Below are positions 32,417 through 36,337 of a DNA stretch of 36,337 nt, piece after piece. The notes below the pieces were generated by a model. The model saw only the letters and a list, made by a program, of their open reading frames with translations. It ran no database searches and was not told the DNA's origin. The translations under genes and the position numbers were made by a program. This stretch comes from Candidatus Babelota bacterium (GTDB lineage: Bacteria; Babelota; Babeliae; Babelales; JACPOV01): contig JAKJAQ010000003.1 in assembly GCA_022707425.1 (NCBI GenBank), positions 1 to 36,337 of the forward strand, in the 5' to 3' direction. The stretch's first letter is position 1; every line of letters starts with the position of its first letter.

Positions 32417-33790
32417 TTAGTCAACCTGCCCAATTACTTCGTTATTGGTAATTGCTTTGGTATAGCGACGGCCAAGTAAAAATGCAGTAAGCGTCCAAAG
32501 GATAATAATGCTACCAAACAACCCACCCGAAAGAACGGCCGCTGATCCCATAAACGTCGTTACCATATTAATTCCCGAACCACTGCCTCGTGCCAATTTT
32601 GCTCCAAACGCATCGATCCACGATTTTGATTTAAATTTAATCTCTTTAACCGTTGGAATATACAAACTTTCTCTTACTGGTTGGGCAAACGCATAGTTAA
32701 ATGATTTTACCAACACGTAAACAATAATATTCGAGCTTAAAATGAAATACCACAACAGCCCACCGGTAACCAATGGAATCAATAACAGACACACTTCTTC
32801 GCCAACTAACCGCAACAAAGTACGGGTGCCAATAAGCGAAATAAAAAATCCTATTAAATGCAGAATAAATGCTTGCTCAAATAACCTAAAACTGAAATCT
32901 GACACACTGCTTGATGCCGATTCAATGACTCCAAGTCGGTGATAGCCCAAAATCGTGTTTATCATTTCATAGAAGAAAAGCATACCAAAAATCCCAAATA
33001 CATAGGGCTGCTTAACAAGCATCGAAAGTCCCGCGAGCATTCCGACACCTTCTTCTTCTTTCTTTTCATGCTCTTTTTCAAATTGATAAACTGCCTCATA
33101 TCCATGCAAATATTTACCCGGTACTTTTTTAATCAAGAAATAAATGACGATCGGAATCAGCATTACCATCCCTGAAAAAAAACAGAGCAAAATCTGATGG
33201 TTTACCACATCTGAAAACATGCGCGAACCATCTTTTAATTGCCAACCAAGCAGCCACCAAGCAAACGATGCACTGAGCATTCCACCAATTTTTGACCCTG
33301 AAACCATCCATGCATAATTTTTTTTTGCCGTCTCAGGACTATTTACTGAGTTTGCAAATGCCCAGAAAAGGCTCACCACAAAAGGCGCAAATCCTTCAAC
33401 AAAAAAATAAAAAAACCATCCAAAATAGCGGTGTGCACTGGTATCGGTGTTTTGCAACCCAATTACCTGATGCCCAAGAATTGATGCGCAAATAAAACCA
33501 ATAATTCCATAGAAAAAGGCATATACATACAAAAGTTGGTAGCGCCTCAAACGATCTACTAAAAATGAGTAGAAGAAGATCGCTGGAATTAAAATGATCG
33601 TTTCTAAGATACGTGCAAGTGGTACATACTCACGCCCAACTATCGCAACAAAAATAGAATCACGCAACTCTTTAATCAGTGTATACGATCCTATCACCAG
33701 AAAAAAAGCACCACACAACAAAATGAATTTTAAGCGTTCATAACGATCTGAACCTATTGCTGCCATTATGCTTCGTGCCAATTGTACCAT
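32417..33790 (-). CDS. Nucleotide translocase of the ATP/ADP carrier (NTT/Tlc) family, copy 1
   Basis: The product has 457 residues with about 11-12 membrane helices. It carries the family signatures: YTLIKELRDSIFVAIVG near residue 36-52, FVEGFAPFVVSLFWAFAN and, near the end, YIPTVKEIKFKSKSWIDAFG. NTT carriers of chlamydiae and rickettsiae exchange host ATP for ADP or import other nucleotides. Which one this copy does is not determined. AGGGG lies upstream of the ATG at 33790. It is 154 bases ahead of rpsB and 139 bases after the second copy. Confidence 0.9.
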   Translation of the reverse strand: MVQLARSIMAAIGSDRYERLKFILLCGAFFLVIGSYTLIKELRDSIFVAIVGREYVPLARILETIILIPAIFFYSFLVDRLRRYQLLYVYAFFYGIIGFICASILGHQVIGLQNTDTSAHRYFGWFFYFFVEGFAPFVVSLFWAFANSVNSPETAKKNYAWMVSGSKIGGMLSASFAWWLLGWQLKDGSRMFSDVVNHQILLCFFSGMVMLIPIVIYFLIKKVPGKYLHGYEAVYQFEKEHEKKEEEGVGMLAGLSMLVKQPYVFGIFGMLFFYEMINTILGYHRLGVIESASSSVSDFSFRLFEQAFILHLIGFFISLIGTRTLLRLVGEEVCLLLIPLVTGGLLWYFILSSNIIVYVLVKSFNYAFAQPVRESLYIPTVKEIKFKSKSWIDAFGAKLARGSGSGINMVTTFMGSAAVLSGGLFGSIIILWTLTAFLLGRRYTKAITNNEVIGQVD

Positions 33791-33844
33791 TAGTAAGTGC
33801 CCCTATGTAGTTATAAACAGCTCTTGCACATCGACGTTTTGTTC

Positions 33845-33893
33845 ATAAAAAAACATGAGCCTTCTAAACCCGATGACGAATTTAGAAGGCTCA
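33845..33893 (-). terminator. Strong hairpin terminator between the two translocase genes
   Basis: TGAGCCTTCTAAA and TTTAGAAGGCTCA form a perfect 13-base stem around a 12-base loop. On the minus strand it is followed by TGTTTTTTTATG, so it ends the transcript of the copy at 33930-35342. The two translocases are thus separately transcribed. Confidence 0.85.
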
Positions 33894-33929
33894 ACATTTT
33901 TTACCTATTCATTTTTAAAATGCTCAATC

Positions 33930-35342
33930 TTATACAACAACGCTCTTTTCATCGACAGCTTTTTTAAATTTTCTGCCAAGATAGAAGGTAACTGGTAACC
34001 AAATACCAACAATACCAAGCGAAGCTATAGTACACATGAATATGAACTTTTCAACTCCAGCAACGCCACCAAATTTTTCGATAAACGTTTTACGCCACAA
34101 GTTAACTGATGATGCAAACGCTTTTGAACCACGCGATCCATACATTTCAATAAATGCTTGCGATTTGTATTTTGCATCTTTACTTGTTGGAATATACAAC
34201 TGTTTCATCGATGGTTGGTTCAAAGCATAGTTAACTGCTTTTGAAAACACCATAATCCAGAACAGAACACTTACCACTGGATATGATTTGAAAGTAAGCA
34301 CAGCAGTTGCAATCAAAATAGGCAAGAGCGCAAGAGATGCACCAATTCCCAATGAACGTTGAATTTTGTTAATGCCAAGCAAAATGCTCAACATAGAAAC
34401 AACACCAACCCAAATACCATAATGTGCCAAATACTTAGTCAATTCATGCGACATGGTAAATTGTTCACTAGCCAATGTTTTAAAATTAAAATCTAAAACC
34501 GTTACGATTATCTCATAGAATGAAATAATAGCAAAAATGCCAATTAAATAAGCTGAAGAGAAAATTAAACGAAGCCCTTCAAAAAATCCAGGTTCTGAAC
34601 CCTCAGATTTTTCATTTTTTGCATGATAACCAACCAATTGTTCTTTAGGAACAGTGGCCATAAAGATCTTAACCAACACAATAATAAACGCCATAATGAC
34701 TGCAGCAAATACAACTGAACCGGCATGAACCGATGCACTGGTTTGTGCAGCACCAGCTGGCAAGTCACCTTCAGGTCCAAGTTCAAAATGAGCAAAATTA
34801 TGCATAATGAGCACAAGCGCCAAAGGACCAAAAATATTACCCAATTGTCCCCCAAATGCTACCAAGGGATAACCACGAGCTGCAGATTCAGGCTCGGTAG
34901 TATCAGCGGTAAATGCCCAGAAAAGAGCAACAATTAATGAACCAAAACTTTCAACATAGACATACCATGCCCATCCCCACCAGCGATCCGCACCATAGAG
35001 GCCTGCACTCAAACCATAGGTTGAGTTGTTCATTAAAAATGCAAATAACAATGCAAGCAATCCATAGATTGTGCACAATGCATAGAACATGCGTTGACGC
35101 GGGAACATGTCAACCAGCTTTGAGTAAATAAGTACCAAAGGAAATACAACTATTAACGAAAGCATTTTTGCCCACGGAATATAGTTGGAACCAACTACAG
35201 AAGAAAAAACAGAATCTTTAAGCGGACGTAGGAACCAATAAACCCCAATTACCAATCCAAAGATCAATGAAAGCAACCCAAATTTTTTAAGTTCGCCCTC
35301 CTGAAAATCTCCCCACCACCATCGTGCAATCTTGGTAAGCAT
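33930..35342 (-). CDS. Nucleotide translocase of the ATP/ADP carrier (NTT/Tlc) family, copy 2
   Basis: The product has 470 residues with about 12 membrane helices. Signatures include FLRPLKDSVFSSVVGSNYIP near residue 37, YVESFGSLIVALFWAFTADT and YIPTSKDAKYKSQAFIEMYG. It has an insertion between helices near PEGDLPAGAAQTS. The Lys in LKDS and the Glu in VESF match charged positions known to matter in NTT carriers. It differs widely from copy 1, so the duplication is old and the substrates may differ. AGAGGAA lies six bases before the ATG, and a strong terminator follows. Confidence 0.93.
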   Translation of the reverse strand: MLTKIARWWWGDFQEGELKKFGLLSLIFGLVIGVYWFLRPLKDSVFSSVVGSNYIPWAKMLSLIVVFPLVLIYSKLVDMFPRQRMFYALCTIYGLLALLFAFLMNNSTYGLSAGLYGADRWWGWAWYVYVESFGSLIVALFWAFTADTTEPESAARGYPLVAFGGQLGNIFGPLALVLIMHNFAHFELGPEGDLPAGAAQTSASVHAGSVVFAAVIMAFIIVLVKIFMATVPKEQLVGYHAKNEKSEGSEPGFFEGLRLIFSSAYLIGIFAIISFYEIIVTVLDFNFKTLASEQFTMSHELTKYLAHYGIWVGVVSMLSILLGINKIQRSLGIGASLALLPILIATAVLTFKSYPVVSVLFWIMVFSKAVNYALNQPSMKQLYIPTSKDAKYKSQAFIEMYGSRGSKAFASSVNLWRKTFIEKFGGVAGVEKFIFMCTIASLGIVGIWLPVTFYLGRKFKKAVDEKSVVV

Positions 35343-35722
35343 ATATTCCTCTCTTTACCCAAATTGTTAAAACATTTAAAATGAATAGCTATAACGCATG
35401 AATACTGTAACAAAAGATTCAGGCTTTGTAAAAATAAAATACTGGCAAATCCGCCTAAAAACAACTATTTTTCGTTATTAGCGCACAGCGACATTTCTAT
35501 TTGAATTTTTTTCCCATCTTGGCCAACCTTTATATTTGATTGAAGTTTACTCATTATCGTATTTTTGGTAAAATTCTAGAAATAATAAATTAATTTGTTT
35601 GCCGCCAAAAATCGACCCAAGCTTGAAAAAGCAGTGATTTATGACCGCAAATTTGACCATATTTTATACAATTATATTTATTTTCAGATAATAAATAAAT
35701 TTATTGAAAAATAGGATGCCCC
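35343..35722. other. 380-base divergent intergenic region
   Basis: It lies between the translocase (minus) and lon (plus) and is very AT-rich. TTGACC at 35653-35658 with TATTTA 16 bases further on could be the lon promoter, but the match is poor. No convincing coding frame, RNA or repeat was seen. Confidence 0.5.
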
Positions 35723-36337
35723 ATGAAGGTAGATGAATTCAAAAATATACAGCCAGCTCAAGCGTCTGACCATCCAAACGCTATTTTACCTCTTTTACCG
35801 TTAAAGAATATTATTATACTTCCTAAAAGTATTCATCCAATCATTGTGGGTCGCCCACAATCAATTCAAGCGGTAGAATATGCACTTCAACATGACAAAA
35901 CAATTTTTATCTCAACCCAAAAAGACTCAAAAATTGAAAATCCAACTGATCGCGATGTATTTGAATATGGTATTCGTGCAAACATCATACAAATTACTCG
36001 CATTCCCAAAGGTTCATTCCAAATATTAGTTGAGGGAATTTGTCGCGCCAAAATGCTTAAAGCTGAAGCGTTGGACGGTTTTTGGGGTATTCATTACCAA
36101 GATTTACCAACTACTTCACTTGAACATACCGTGGAAGTTGAAGCTTTATGGCGTAATTTGAAAAAATTGTACGAGACCCTTGGCAAACTAAATGAAAAAG
36201 TTCCAAGTGAACTACTCGCAATGGCGAAAAACACAGAAGATATAGATTCAATTGCTGATACGTTAGCTGTGCATCTTAATTTGTCATTTGCTGAACGGCA
36301 AGAACTATTGCAAACAAATGATCTTCAAGAGCGATTA
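35723..36337 (+). CDS. lon: ATP-dependent protease Lon, 5' part
   Basis: The frame is open for 205 codons from the ATG at 35723 to the window edge. The sequence LPLLPLKNIIILPKSIHPII is the typical start of the Lon substrate-binding (LAN) domain, and VGRPQSIQAVEYAL, QILVEGICRAKMLKAE and a helical segment with IADTLAVHLNLSFAERQELL follow in family order. The AAA and protease domains lie outside the window. AGGAT lies eight bases before the ATG. Lon would act with FtsH in protein quality control. Confidence 0.93.
   Translation, partial: MKVDEFKNIQPAQASDHPNAILPLLPLKNIIILPKSIHPIIVGRPQSIQAVEYALQHDKTIFISTQKDSKIENPTDRDVFEYGIRANIIQITRIPKGSFQILVEGICRAKMLKAEALDGFWGIHYQDLPTTSLEHTVEVEALWRNLKKLYETLGKLNEKVPSELLAMAKNTEDIDSIADTLAVHLNLSFAERQELLQTNDLQERL

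Overview
The window looks like chromosome of a low-GC, Gram-negative-type bacterium with a reduced genome that lives inside a eukaryotic host. The evidence is two adjacent nucleotide (ATP/ADP-type) translocases, a secreted RING-H2 protein, many short secreted proteins of unknown function, a Tol cell-envelope system, and the absence of biosynthetic pathways among about 30 genes. This combination is most like Candidatus Dependentiae (TM6), but that placement is an inference from gene content, not from a database search.

Layout. 1-2.7 kb (minus strand): an edge-truncated secreted protein, a small secreted helical protein, a secreted RING-H2 protein and a PIN-PhoH ATPase. 2.9-5.7 kb: thrS without a TGS domain, a 36-residue histone-like basic peptide, nth, and a tiny membrane peptide. 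5.9-11.4 kb (plus): a large membrane regulator that combines a 7-TM sensor, GAF, PAS, a degenerate sigma54-activator module and a Fis-type HTH, then a Xer recombinase and a class B penicillin-binding protein. 11.5-15.8 kb (minus): rpmB-rpsT, then ftsH followed by a frameshifted suhB. This ftsH encodes two complete AAA modules in tandem before the protease domain and is the most unusual gene here. 15.9-19.9 kb: a secreted WTR-motif protein convergent with tolQ-tolR-tolA-tolB. 20-25.7 kb: a secreted methyltransferase-like protein, cca, a DUF4097-like secreted protein, dsbD and a short hpf. 25.7-28.9 kb (minus): 4.5S SRP RNA, dnaX and der, ahead of hpf. 29-31.1 kb (plus): a small membrane protein and an APH-fold kinase. 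31.2-35.3 kb (minus): tRNA-Ser(GGA), rpsB and two nucleotide translocases. The right edge holds the 5' part of lon.

How the parts fit: informational genes (thrS, rpsT, rpmB, rpsB, cca, dnaX, der, hpf, SRP RNA, tRNA) alternate with envelope and proteostasis genes (PBP, Tol, DsbD, FtsH, Lon) and with host-interface candidates (RING protein, translocases, secreted orphans). Start codons were chosen from Shine-Dalgarno spacing, and several are downstream of the longest possible start. Recurrent promoter signals are a TATACT-like -10, often with an upstream TG. No CRISPR array, insertion sequence or prophage was seen.
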